Assembly (NCBI GenBank): GCA_039881045.1
Contig: JAYWVB010000016.1
Location: 310,001-374,000, forward strand
DNA length: 64,000 bases
Reading direction: 5' to 3'
DNA from: Chaetomium olivaceum
Lineage: Eukaryota > Ascomycota > Sordariomycetes > Sordariales > Chaetomiaceae
Below the pieces are notes generated by a model, which worked only from the letters and a program-made list of their open reading frames with translations, ran no database searches and had not been told where the DNA came from. The stretch's first letter is position 1. Each line of letters starts with the position of its first letter. Of this stretch, positions 54,859 through 64,000 are shown one piece after another. Position numbers and translations under genes: made by a program.

Positions 54859-56520
54859 ATGGCCAGGGCTCTCAAATACTTGCTGTACGGAGTCGTTGCT
54901 TTTGCCGCGGGCACAAGCTCGGCTCCTGTGTGCTCTGCTCCCGGTGGCGGTGGTGCGAGTCCTCGGGTATTCGAGGCCGAAGATGCCAACCTGAGCGGGA
55001 CAACCGTTGACACGGCCCAAGCTGGGTTTACTGGTAAGAATTGAATGTCTAAGCATCCCAGGATAGTGATTCTAATCCACGTTCAGGCACGGGCTATGTG
55101 ACTGGCTTCGAGGATGCCACCGACAAGTTGACCTTCACCATCGACAGCGAGGCGACCCAGCTGTACGACCTCAGCATCCGCGTCGCCGCCATCTACGGCG
55201 AGAAGCGGACCTCGGTGATTCTCAACGGCGGAGCCAGCAGTGAGGTGCTGTTTCCGGCGGCCGACGACTGGGCCGATATCGCCGGCGGCCAGCTCCTCCT
55301 CAACGCGGGCGACAACACGGTCGACATTGTCACCAACTGGGGATGGTACGTCCCACAGCCCTTTCACGCTAGTGCATTTCCCCATTAACACACGCACCAG
55401 GTACCTAATCGACTCCATCACCCTCACCCCCTCCGCCCCGCGCCCGGCCCACGAGATCAACCCCTCCCTCGTCAACAGCGCCGCCAACGCCGACGCCGTC
55501 GCCCTCTACACCTACCTGCGCTCCATCTACGGCAAGAAGATCCTCTCCGGCCAACAGGAGCTCTCCTACGCCAACTGGATCGGCGAGCAGACCGGCAAGA
55601 CCCCCGCGCTCGTCTCGGTCGACCTGATGGACTACTCGCCCTCGCGCGTCGAGCGCGGCACCGTGGGCACGGCCGTCGAGGAGGCCATTACTCACCACGA
55701 GCGGGGCGGGATCGTGTCCGTGCTGTGGCACTGGAATGCGCCGACCGGGTTGTATGACACCGAGGAGCAGCGGTGGTGGAGTGGCTTCTACACGGCCGCG
55801 ACAGACTTTGATGTTGAGGCGGCGCTGTCGTCGACGACGAACGCGAACTATACGCTGCTGATTCGCGATATTGATGCCATTGCGGTCGAGCTGAAGAGGC
55901 TGCAGACGGCGGGCGTGCCGGTGCTGTTTAGGCCTCTGCATGAGGCCGAGGGCGGTTGGTTCTGGTGGGGAGCTAAGGGCCCGGAGCCGGCGAAGAAGTT
56001 GTGGGGGATTCTGTATGAGCGGTTGACGGTCCACCATAAGATCAACAACTTGATCTGGGTGTGGAACTCGCTGGCAGAGTCGTGGTACCCGGGTGATGAT
56101 ACCGTGGATATCCTGTCTGCGGATGTGTATGCCCAGGGCAATGGGGTGAGTGGCCTAACGAGGCGGTTTATGAGTTTGAGGGGAAGTTGAAAGCTAACCG
56201 CATTTGCAGCCCATGTCGACGCAGTACAACGAACTTATCGAGTTGGGGAAGGACAAGAAGATGATTGCCGCGTCAGAGGTCGGCGCAGCACCCCTTCCGG
56301 ACCAGCTGCAGGCTTACGAGGCACACTGGCTGTGGTTCGCTGTGTGGGGTGACACCTTCATCAACAACCCCGACTGGAACTCACCGGAGAACTTGAAGAC
56401 GGTAAGATTTATTCCGCCCAGAGTATCATTCGCGTAGTAGGTTTGGAAACTGACAATTGGCAGATCTACACTAGCGACTACGTCCTCACCCTAGACGAGA
56501 TCCAGGGCTGGAGAGGCTAA
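54859..56520 (+). CDS. Secreted GH26 beta-mannanase with N-terminal CBM35
   Basis: Five exons: 54859-55033, 55087-55345, 55401-56145, 56210-56401, 56464-56520; 475 residues. Signal peptide ~1-22 (KYLLYGVVAFAAGTSSA). Family-35 carbohydrate-binding module at about 38-155 (FEAEDANLSGTTVDTAQAGF ... DIVTNWGWYLIDSITLTP). Glycoside hydrolase family 26 domain from about 175: KKILSGQQELSYANWIGEQT, GGIVSVLWHWNAPTG, the acid/base Glu in LFRPLHEAEGGWFWWGA, WVWNSLAESWYPGDD and the nucleophile Glu in MIAASEVGAAPLPDQL, with WFAVWGDTFIN near the end. It cleaves internal beta-1,4-mannosidic bonds in galactomannan or glucomannan. The CBM35-GH26 order is that of the well-known ascomycete Man26A enzymes. Confidence 0.95.
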
Positions 56521-57057
56521 AGTGGCGGATATGCTCGGTTAGAGATTCGTCATGTCGTCAATGGACCTCGGCGTCTTGGCCGCTTAGTTATCAGACCCTT
56601 TTGTTTCCGGATCGAGATAGCTGTGTGGTTGTACAGATTACGCACATCGAAACTCAAATCAAGATGATGCCCTTGGCGGGAACAAGTTCACCCCATTCGT
56701 CCCAACACAACTGTTTACCCCTGCTTGGCACTCAATCTTCGGGCAACTTACCGATACAGCCGGGAAGGGGGCTAGACTTACGGGCGGGGAGGACGGTGGA
56801 CGTCGGTAAACTCCTCTCGGACCCCCAATTCGATATTGTCTAGCGCCCACTAGGATGGTGCCGGGATTGCTCGCCGTGATGAATTGCCGGGAGCAGTGGG
56901 TGTTGTGAGTTGCTCTATAAAAGCTGTCGGCAACGACCGGTTCTATCTTCTTTCTTTCACTTATCACTTATACCTCTGTTGTGGGTGTACAAATCCCAGG
57001 AACCTGGTTGTCCTACTTGAATCTGGATCAAATTAAACGTCGTCAGCCGTACCAAAT
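56521..57057. other. Intergenic region
   Basis: 3' region of the mannanase and promoter of the SOD-like gene, with TCTATAAAAG (TATA box) at about 56914-56923. No gene is seen. Confidence 0.5.
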
Positions 57058-57750
57058 ATGCAACTCATCGCTCTTTTCGCCCTATTGGGTACCGCAGCCG
57101 TGGCTGTCGGCCAGGTCACCGGGCCTAACGTCACAACTGGAGCACTTGGAGATGCAAAGGAGGTTAGGAATAATCCAGTCATTGGAGAGACCTGGGTTTC
57201 TACCTTCGACTCGGCTGCGGTCAAGGGCACGGTCAAGGCTGTCGCCCACACCGTCGGCATCAACTACACCCTCGATGTGACAGGGTTGGCGGCAGATAAG
57301 GGGCCATACAGTATGTATCATTGAACCAAGCTGGCGGAAATCTGTACTGATCTTGTCTTAGAGTACCATATCCACGTACGCGCTGTCCCGGAAAGCGGCA
57401 ACTGCACTGAGACCGGCGGTCATCTCGACCCGTACGTGCGCGGGGACACGCCCCCTTGTGTGAACACCTTGCCCCAAACATGCGAAGTGGGCGACTTGTC
57501 GGGGAAATACGGCACGGTGGCCGGGCCGGTTGCTAGAAAACAGTAAGTGATACACGTGGTCATGATCAGATTGAGGGAGGGGTTGCTCACCGGTCAATTT
57601 TCAAGCTTCAACGATAAATACACGGCCTTGAACCCCATCCAATTGGGCTACATCGGCAACCGGTCCATTGTGTTTCACGACAACACTGGTGCTCGCATTG
57701 CATGTGCGACGCTGAAGAAAGTGGAAACCCATGACGACACATGTCAGTAA
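57058..57750 (+). CDS. Secreted Cu-only superoxide dismutase-like protein
   Basis: Three exons: 57058-57310, 57362-57542, 57606-57750; 192 residues. Signal peptide ~1-18 (MQLIALFALLGTAAVAVGQV). The Cu-binding histidines are in KYHIHVRAVPESGNC (H-x-H), in ETGGHLDPYV and in RSIVFHDNTGARIACA. The disulfide Cys are in GNCTETGG, PPC and IACA. The zinc-binding loop of classical Cu/Zn SOD is missing, which is the pattern of the fungal Cu-only SODs (Sod4-6 class) that dismutate superoxide at the cell surface. Unlike many of these, it has no Ser/Thr-rich tail or GPI signal: it ends DDTCQ, so it is probably released. A TATA box lies about 140 bp before the ATG. Confidence 0.88.
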
Positions 57751-59478
57751 AGGTTCCGGTGGACAAGCATGTGGCGTGGTCTTAAACCAATCCACGAAAT
57801 CTTTCTTACCCCCTAGCGTTTTTAGCTTTTCGCTTTAGAGCTCGTGAATTTCTGTGGGCTACGCATACTACAAGCCGCAAGCCGATGCTAAATAGAAAAC
57901 ACGACCCCTCTTTTTATCTATACAAGTTCCGTGTTTGGCCAAAAGGGTTCAGAGCCGGTGGTTACCACTGGGGATAAGAAACCGCAGCCCATGTAAACTA
58001 GGTACCTTACCCATCACAGCCCCCCGGGGCTACCTATTCCCCAACCCCACGAATAGCTCGCCGCCCGTACGGAGCACAAGCAGTGACTTTGAATGAATCC
58101 ACCACGTCGTACTTTCCTCCATCTAGCTCAAATTGTGAACTTGCCACTAGCGAGAGGACCCAGCACTTTATCTCTGCTTTCATTAGACGTACTTTTTTAA
58201 TGATCGATGTCCTCAAAACAACAAGGGGGGTTTTTATGGGCTGCGTGCCAAAGTAGCGGAAACTTGCGTGCCAGGAATGACCAATCCGGGTAAAGACTTG
58301 TGAGATGAGATTGGCAATATCTATGGCGACCTTGATCATTCGTTCCTTAAAGCTGCTCTATTGTACTTCTACTCCAGTCCCGAGGGTTAGTATACAAAAT
58401 GACATGCTTACAAGTTTGGAAGATTTTAAGATGCCCAACCCCTGTAAGAAAGCTTTTGATGGTTGCCTCCGCCATGGCGTATTGCAAATGTGGTTGGAAA
58501 TCGACGGGAACCTCGGCTGTATTATCGACCAGTAATTTATCAGTGGCCTTTTCAAAGAGCGGCCAAACTTCACATTGTTGAAGTGTCAGCATGATGAACC
58601 CACCGTCCTATAACAACGGTCGCATCGGATGCTTACTTGTGCCGTGCTTGACCAGTGGTCCGAACCAATAATGGGTTCGTTCGCCGTGGCGGTAAACGTA
58701 ACCATATGTACCTTATTCAACAACATGAGATCGACAATGTCTCAGAATAGTTGATCATAAGGCATCTTGGCTCCTTGGGAAGAATTTGGGCGGCGTGACA
58801 CAAGCAGTTAGCAAACCAATACAGGATGACCTCGGACTGACTTACGGGAATCTACCTAGGTACTTAGGTACCTTGGGTTACGGTAAGGCCCTTATGCTAT
58901 TGCTATTCATGGACCCCCCGACTCTACGCTAGGTATACTATTCGTGTCCGCATGGAAGTGGTTTGCGATCGTCCTCCGGGGGAATGTCAGCGCATGGCCA
59001 GGCCGAGCCTTACCCCTCAATACCTAGGTACACACGCGTATCGACAGAAATGATAGGTACCTACCTACCTCGCTTCCTCCCGTCCCCAACCAACATGAAG
59101 AACCAAGCATGTGGTGCGGCACAGCACAGCAAGCCGGGTATCGCCTGGCTTGTGGGCGTTGGCATTGCCTGCCGGTTTTGCTGATTCCGCTGGCTCTGTT
59201 CGTTTTACTGGCTCTGGTGGCACTGCTAGTGGCTTATTGCATCTGTGAAGCTTATTTGACTGGTAAGCCCAACGAGCCTTGCGGAGAGTTTGTAAGGCTA
59301 GCCCCACTCCTCATTTTCCTACTTTATGATGTTCGGCCCGCCCGCGGCGGGTTGGATCCGTCTGACACTCATTGTCCGCCACTCATCTACAGTTATCCCT
59401 CCATCCGTCCATTAATTTCCTTTTTGGAAGGAACATTACCACACTTATTTAGCATTTCTCATCGAAAGAAAACCGAAC
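57751..59478. other. Intergenic region with repeated CCTAGGTA palindromes
   Basis: 1.7 kb without a gene. TACCTAGGTA occurs as a perfect palindrome at 58853-58862 and 59021-59030, with related AGGTACCT forms at about 58000, 58866 and 59055. A CT-rich leader precedes the HET gene. Short frames near 58400 match no family. Confidence 0.45.
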
Positions 59479-61707
59479 ATGAAGGGAGTTCTGTGCAGCC
59501 GTTGTAGTAGAATCTTGACTGGTTTCAAACACGAGAATAACCATAAGCGAAGGCGAATTGGGCCGCCACCCCCCCTTATCGAGTCATTTGAGGCCCTCTG
59601 CGGCGGGACTGATGCTGGATGCTTCATTTGTACACAAGTCAACCAAAGACTGGTCTCCAACACTGAGTGGAACGATCTCAAGTTTCGATCAACCAGGTAT
59701 CTGTTCGAAGATTTTGGCGTCCCTGGACTGCTTAATATCTATGTAGAATGGGAGCACAACCGTGGTGTCATGAACGATTGTCTGACTCTCCGTATGATGC
59801 CTGTTCGTCCAGGTTTGTATCTAATCCTCGCTTTCAATTGGGCGGTACATACCTCGTTTCTAACCATGTCAATAGGCGTCGACCCCTCCAAAATATTCCT
59901 CACATTGGGGCGAGACCTTGCCTCAGAAAGAACCATTGAGTTGATGCAGATGTGGCTCTCCACTTGCCTGTCTTGCCATGATGAGTGCTCTCTGAGCGTT
60001 GGAAATGCGATCAAGCCCCAACTACCGACTCGGCTTCTCGATGTTGGGGACTCCAGGGCCGAGTTATGCCGACTGCGACTTACATCCTCCGGCAGTCTGG
60101 ACTGTATTTCGAAGGGGTACCTTACCTTGAGTCATCGGTGGAACGAATCGAACTTCCTCAAACTCAACTCTTCCAACATGGACCATATGTTGGAAGGCAT
60201 TCCGATATCGACTCTACCGCGGTGCTTTCGGGATGCTGTTTTCCTTGCCCATAAATTCGGCGTTCGCTATTTATGGATCGACAGTCTCTGCATCAAGCAA
60301 GACAGCGAAGAGGACTGGGGGAGAGAAGCACCAAGAATGAAGGACGTCTATGGAGGAGCAGTCGTCAATATTGTCGCAGGTCATTCAACTGGCCCCGAAG
60401 ACAGTTTGTTCCACACCAAAGACCGGCTGTTTGCCCAATCAGCTATCATTAAATCGGAATGGAAGTATACAAGATTATCCGACAACATCATTTGGAATCA
60501 CACAAACATCAAGCAAGACTTCGAAAGCGCCCCGCTAACACGACGCGGCTGGGTTTTTCAAGAGCTCATGCTGGCCCCCCGCACCCTGCAGTTCGGCAAG
60601 ACGCAAGTGTACTGGAGATGCTCGAAACTATTTGCATGCGAAAGCTTACCTCATGGCGCCTCGTCCCCTGAAGGAGAGGCGGTCACCTACGGCACTGACT
60701 TGAAAGAGCTGAAGGTCGCAACTTTCTACGGCCCGGGTTACGTCGCCTGGCTGTGGAAAGATATTCTTGTGAAGTATTCCCGCTGCAAGTTGACCTTTTG
60801 CAAGGATAAACTTGTTGCTCTCTCTGGCATTGCTGAGCGATTTCAGGAATTCACCGCAGACCGCTATTGCGCTGGATTGTGGTGGTCGTCAATGATAGAG
60901 TCTCTTTCTTGGAGACGCGACAGTTGGGCCAGGAAACCGGCAAAGCCTCGACCAGAGTACTGTGCTCCGACATGGTCATGGGCCTCAATCGATGAGCCAA
61001 TGGACTTTCGGGACCATGGGCCTGTGTATCAAGGTACATTTTGGTCGCTGGAGCTGGCGGATGCTGTGGACGCACATCCAATTGTGCCGCGAGATGGAGA
61101 CCGTGCAGAACGAGTGAAGGATGCTATCAGAATACGGGGAAGCCTCCATTCATTTGTGATCTTGTTTGATGGTGATGAGGGAGTCCACTGCAAAATTGAT
61201 GGAGAGACCAGGGCTGGAGGTGACCAGTTCACTCCCGACATAGCGCTTCAGAGTCCGGAGAATACGGAGCTATGGATCCTGCCCACTTTGTTAAGATCAT
61301 TAGCTTCGCGGACCGGATCGCATCTTTTTCCGGAGGAGGATCTTGTTCTGGAGGGGTTGGTTTTGATGAAATCGGAAGACCCGTCAGACCCCACAGGGAC
61401 CAGCAGGGATGGCGAAAGTTATAAACGCGTCGGTCATTTTCGGAGCGGGAAAATGACGGTGGGCATGAAAGACAAGGCTTTCGGGATACAGATCTTTGAA
61501 GAGGAGTCTGAGGATGAGATTTTTGACGAGGAGTCTTTCTTTCAAGGGGATGGTGCTGGCGAGGATGATGCTAACGGGGATGGTCCTGAAGAGGGTAAGG
61601 CTGAAGAGGATGAACCGGATTGGAACGACTACGAAGACGTTCCGACCGGCCGGTATTTCAAGCTGCGGAGACGACGTGGGGCATGGACTGAGATTGAAAT
61701 TGTGTGA
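59479..61707 (+). CDS. HET-domain protein (heterokaryon-incompatibility type)
   Basis: Start MKGVLCSRCSRILTGFKHEN. An in-frame 63-bp intron is likely at 59813-59875 (GTTTGT...AATAG), leaving 721 residues. An N-terminal Cys motif (CSRC ... CFIC) precedes the HET domain at about 190-340: GYLTLSHRWNESNFLKL, LPRCFRDAVFLAHKFGVRYL plus WIDSLCIKQDSEEDW, EAPRMKDVYGGAVVNIVAGH, and the closing APLTRRGWVFQELMLAPRTL. C-terminal half: KLTFCKDKLVALSGIAERFQ, a WSWASIDEP motif common behind HET domains, then a Glu/Asp-rich tail. HET proteins act in non-self recognition and regulated cell death after hyphal fusion. Allele function cannot be inferred. It is flanked on both sides by TACCTAGGTA palindromes. Confidence 0.92.
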   Translation: MKGVLCSRCSRILTGFKHENNHKRRRIGPPPPLIESFEALCGGTDAGCFICTQVNQRLVSNTEWNDLKFRSTRYLFEDFGVPGLLNIYVEWEHNRGVMNDCLTLRMMPVRPGLYLILAFNWAVHTSFLTMSIGVDPSKIFLTLGRDLASERTIELMQMWLSTCLSCHDECSLSVGNAIKPQLPTRLLDVGDSRAELCRLRLTSSGSLDCISKGYLTLSHRWNESNFLKLNSSNMDHMLEGIPISTLPRCFRDAVFLAHKFGVRYLWIDSLCIKQDSEEDWGREAPRMKDVYGGAVVNIVAGHSTGPEDSLFHTKDRLFAQSAIIKSEWKYTRLSDNIIWNHTNIKQDFESAPLTRRGWVFQELMLAPRTLQFGKTQVYWRCSKLFACESLPHGASSPEGEAVTYGTDLKELKVATFYGPGYVAWLWKDILVKYSRCKLTFCKDKLVALSGIAERFQEFTADRYCAGLWWSSMIESLSWRRDSWARKPAKPRPEYCAPTWSWASIDEPMDFRDHGPVYQGTFWSLELADAVDAHPIVPRDGDRAERVKDAIRIRGSLHSFVILFDGDEGVHCKIDGETRAGGDQFTPDIALQSPENTELWILPTLLRSLASRTGSHLFPEEDLVLEGLVLMKSEDPSDPTGTSRDGESYKRVGHFRSGKMTVGMKDKAFGIQIFEEESEDEIFDEESFFQGDGAGEDDANGDGPEEGKAEEDEPDWNDYEDVPTGRYFKLRRRRGAWTEIEIV

Positions 61708-63184
61708 TCCACTCGCGTTTGAGAACGCCTACGTCGGTACATGTACCTAGGTAGTTAGCTTCTTATGATCGGTAAAAGATGAGATCTAACTCTAAGGCAA
61801 ATAATGTGGGAGGGTTCCCGGAAGATTCTAGGCATAAACGAAGTAAAATACCGCATCGGGGCCCGATTACGGGGTGGCATTGCATCCCCGTCGGGGAAAG
61901 GCATGCCACGAAAAGACATACCGCCCCCTACAAGATGATATGCCGTGTGAAGATGTTATATCAAGTCGATCAGGAATCTGAAGCTCCGCTGCAGCTTGAA
62001 TCGGTTGTAGAACTATCTCAGGCCACCAAGGAGTTAAAAATTGAATGGTCACAAAAAGAAATGGGACCATGAGTCATGGGCCACAGAGAGTCTGAGGACA
62101 TGCGCGAAGACGGGGAGGAGATCAGTCGAGCTACTGACATGACTACCATGTAACCGAAATCTGTAACCTTTTAAGAGTTGGAGGCAAAAAGTAGCGATCT
62201 GGGGCAGGATGGGACATCATAAGATGAAATAAAACCCGTATTTCGTACTTAGGAAGGCTTCGTCATAACTCATAACCAAACCTCCAATTCCATCCATTAA
62301 CGGTCTGAACTATACTGTGAAGTTCGCTTTTTTAGCCGTACATGTACTTTAAGACCGACAAGCCCACGGAAGTACGAGGATATGATGGGTGACGCCTTGG
62401 GGCCCTTGTCACTGGCGCCGGTTTGTACCCGTCACGGCGACGGCGACCGTCCGGGAATGCGAATGGGATCGCATCCATGGTCCGGCAAAATATTGGGCAA
62501 AGGGGTACGCGTTGGGTGTGTAGAGGCAGCAACCGTACCGCAAGGTAAGACTGTGAATTTTTGCTTCCCAAACTGAAACTTTTGTGTTTGCTTCCTACTA
62601 ATTATATATTCGTTTCTTGCATGTGCGGTTGGCGCGCGTCTCATGTGTACTCACCTCAGTTTGTCAAACATATTCCCGTGACTTGACAAGAAAGGTTTGA
62701 ATCTTGGGATTCTCAAATCCAACAGGCAAGCTAAATGTACCTATCAACGAGATCGGATGATGGTCAGCTGGTGGGGTCATGGTGCGCTGTCGTACACTGG
62801 AATAAAGCCCAAGCAATATACCTTGCAAGACGCCTCATCCCTCCGCCTAGCCCAACGGCCGGATGCAGGGTCGCTGCGCCTCCAACGGTCATGCCTCGCA
62901 CGTCTCAAGTACCAACTGACTGGGCATGGATTGTTCCAACCTTTTTTGTCCCTGTCGGAATGCATCAATCTTCACTGAAGGTGGGCTGTTATTTTCACCG
63001 AGGTTGAAGTCAACAAAGACACATATTTCTTTATTTATCAAGAGGCCCTTCCACATTAAAAGCTCCATACGAAGCCCCGGATTTTAATTGAGTCAACAAC
63101 TCAAACTGTACGACACCCACCTCAAAAAACTCTGTACCTGACAACACACACACCACTCGGACCCCATCAACCAACCAACCAACC
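61708..63184. other. Intergenic region
   Basis: TACCTAGGTA lies at 61744-61753, just behind the HET gene. The rest shows no gene. A CA-rich leader (63080-63184, repeated CAACCAAC) precedes the last gene. Confidence 0.45.
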
Positions 63185-64000
63185 ATGTCGCAAACTCCCA
63201 GCACCACACCCGCAGCAGCGGCATCCGCAAGAACAAATCCCAACAACCCGGACCCCAAATCCGCCAACCCCCTCTACAACCCAGCCCTGCCCACGGACCA
63301 CACCCTCCTCCGCCAAACCCTCCGCCCAGCCCCGGACGCAACCGCCCTCTGCACGCCCTACATCCCCTCCGCCTCCACCCTGCCCAAACTCACCTTCCCC
63401 ACCCCCTCCACCAAACCGCCCAACCCCGCCAACGTCCTCCTCCTCATCCCCACAGCCAACGCCTCCAAAACCGCCCTCCTCACCACCCACCTCGCCAACA
63501 CCCGCCCGCCGCACGTCGCCCAGCTCACCCACCTGCAGATCCCCGCCGAGTCGGGCGTCGGCGAGCAGCCGTACGATAGTGCGGGACCGCGCGGCGCGTT
63601 CAACAGGGTGCTGGGCGCGGTGCGTGCGCTGCAGGGGGATGCGGAGCATAGAGCGGTGTTGAGCGAGAGGGGGGTTGGGACGGTGGTGGTCGGGGCGGTG
63701 GAGAATTTTGTGAGGAGGGAGAGGCAGGCTGGGGAGGGTGAGGGGGGCAGGTGGTGCCGGTGGATTATGGGGTGGTGGTGTTTTGTCGGATTCCGTTGGT
63801 TGGGGAGATAAAGTGGGAGTGGAGGGTGGGTGTGTCGAAGGGGGTGACGGTGCCGGTGGATTATTGGAGGGCGGCGGAGGGGTTTGGGTTTGAGGATGAG
63901 GAGCATATGCATGGGAAGGTGACGGTTGGGGAGGTGCTGGCGGCGAATTTGGGAGTGGAAAAGGCGGATTGGTTTCGCGGGTTGACGGACGTGTCGAGGT
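63185..64000 (+). CDS. NTPase_I-T (DUF84/YjjX-like) protein, partial, one apparent frameshift
   Basis: The ATG at 63185 starts MSQTPSTTPAAAASARTNPN. The gene runs off the right edge. The core VLLLIPTANASKTALLTTHL, then LTHLQIPAESGVGEQPYDSA plus GPRGAFNRVLGAVRAL, matches the start of the DUF84/NTPase_I-T fold (bacterial YjjX hydrolyses inosine and xanthosine triphosphates), and VGTVVVGAVENFV follows. The frame breaks at the run of six G at 63742-63747: one more G keeps the natural sense (QVVPVDYGVVVFCRIPLVGE ... EHMHGKVTVGEVLAANLG) open to the end of the window. A house-cleaning nucleotide phosphatase role is by analogy only. The 3' end is not seen. Confidence 0.75.

Noticed and set aside
1..64000. 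tRNA/rRNA genes and CRISPR arrays
   Set aside because: Scanned by eye for B-box-like GGTTCGAATCC, rRNA blocks and regularly spaced direct repeats. None found. A covariance-model scan would be decisive for tRNAs.

Overview
The window is nuclear DNA of a filamentous ascomycete (Pezizomycotina). It is most likely a sordariomycete, judging from the overall style of the genes: GC-rich exons, many 50-110 bp GT-AG introns with CTAAC-like branch sites, fungal Zn2Cys6 regulators, a HET-domain gene, a Pth11-type receptor and an Old Yellow Enzyme of the YqjM class. The species cannot be named from the sequence alone. No rRNA, tRNA or CRISPR array was recognised.

Layout. 1.5-8.5 kb holds housekeeping genes: a low-complexity KxEPK-repeat protein, mitochondrial ribosomal protein uS8m (minus), a conserved fungal protein of unknown function, and the Fe-S/ribosome assembly factor YAE1 (minus). 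9.6-20 kb is a redox-flavoured accessory block: an atypical SDR, a Zn2Cys6 factor, an Old Yellow Enzyme divergent from that factor, a decayed gene fragment next to a solo-LTR candidate, a WrbA-type quinone reductase and an MCT-like MFS carrier. 21.5-23 kb carries a single-pass membrane protein. 25.8-32.5 kb has an RraA-like aldolase, a SAM methyltransferase, a ferric reductase and a second MCT-like carrier. 33.1-33.65 kb is a 540-bp MITE with ~80-bp terminal inverted repeats. 33.9-36 kb is an uncharacterised protein. 38.2-46 kb is a possible small metabolic module (P450, Zn2Cys6 regulator, Dal5-type permease). 47.2-49.3 kb has a stand-alone DEDDh exonuclease-like gene beside a decayed beta-lactamase-family relic. 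51-57.8 kb has a Pth11-like receptor, an SRPK-type kinase pseudogene, a CBM35-GH26 mannanase and a Cu-only SOD-like secreted protein. 59.5-61.7 kb is a HET gene. An NTPase_I-T (DUF84-like) gene runs off the right edge.

Two cross-cutting signals matter for anyone using the annotation. First, seven otherwise healthy genes each contain a single-base frameshift at a G/C-rich run (six look like one lost G/C, one like one extra). This points to homopolymer errors in the assembly rather than seven dead genes. Second, the kinase pseudogene has two stops made by C-to-T/G-to-A transitions in CpA context, as repeat-induced point mutation (RIP) would produce. The beta-lactamase relic also has transition-type stops, but not in CpA context.
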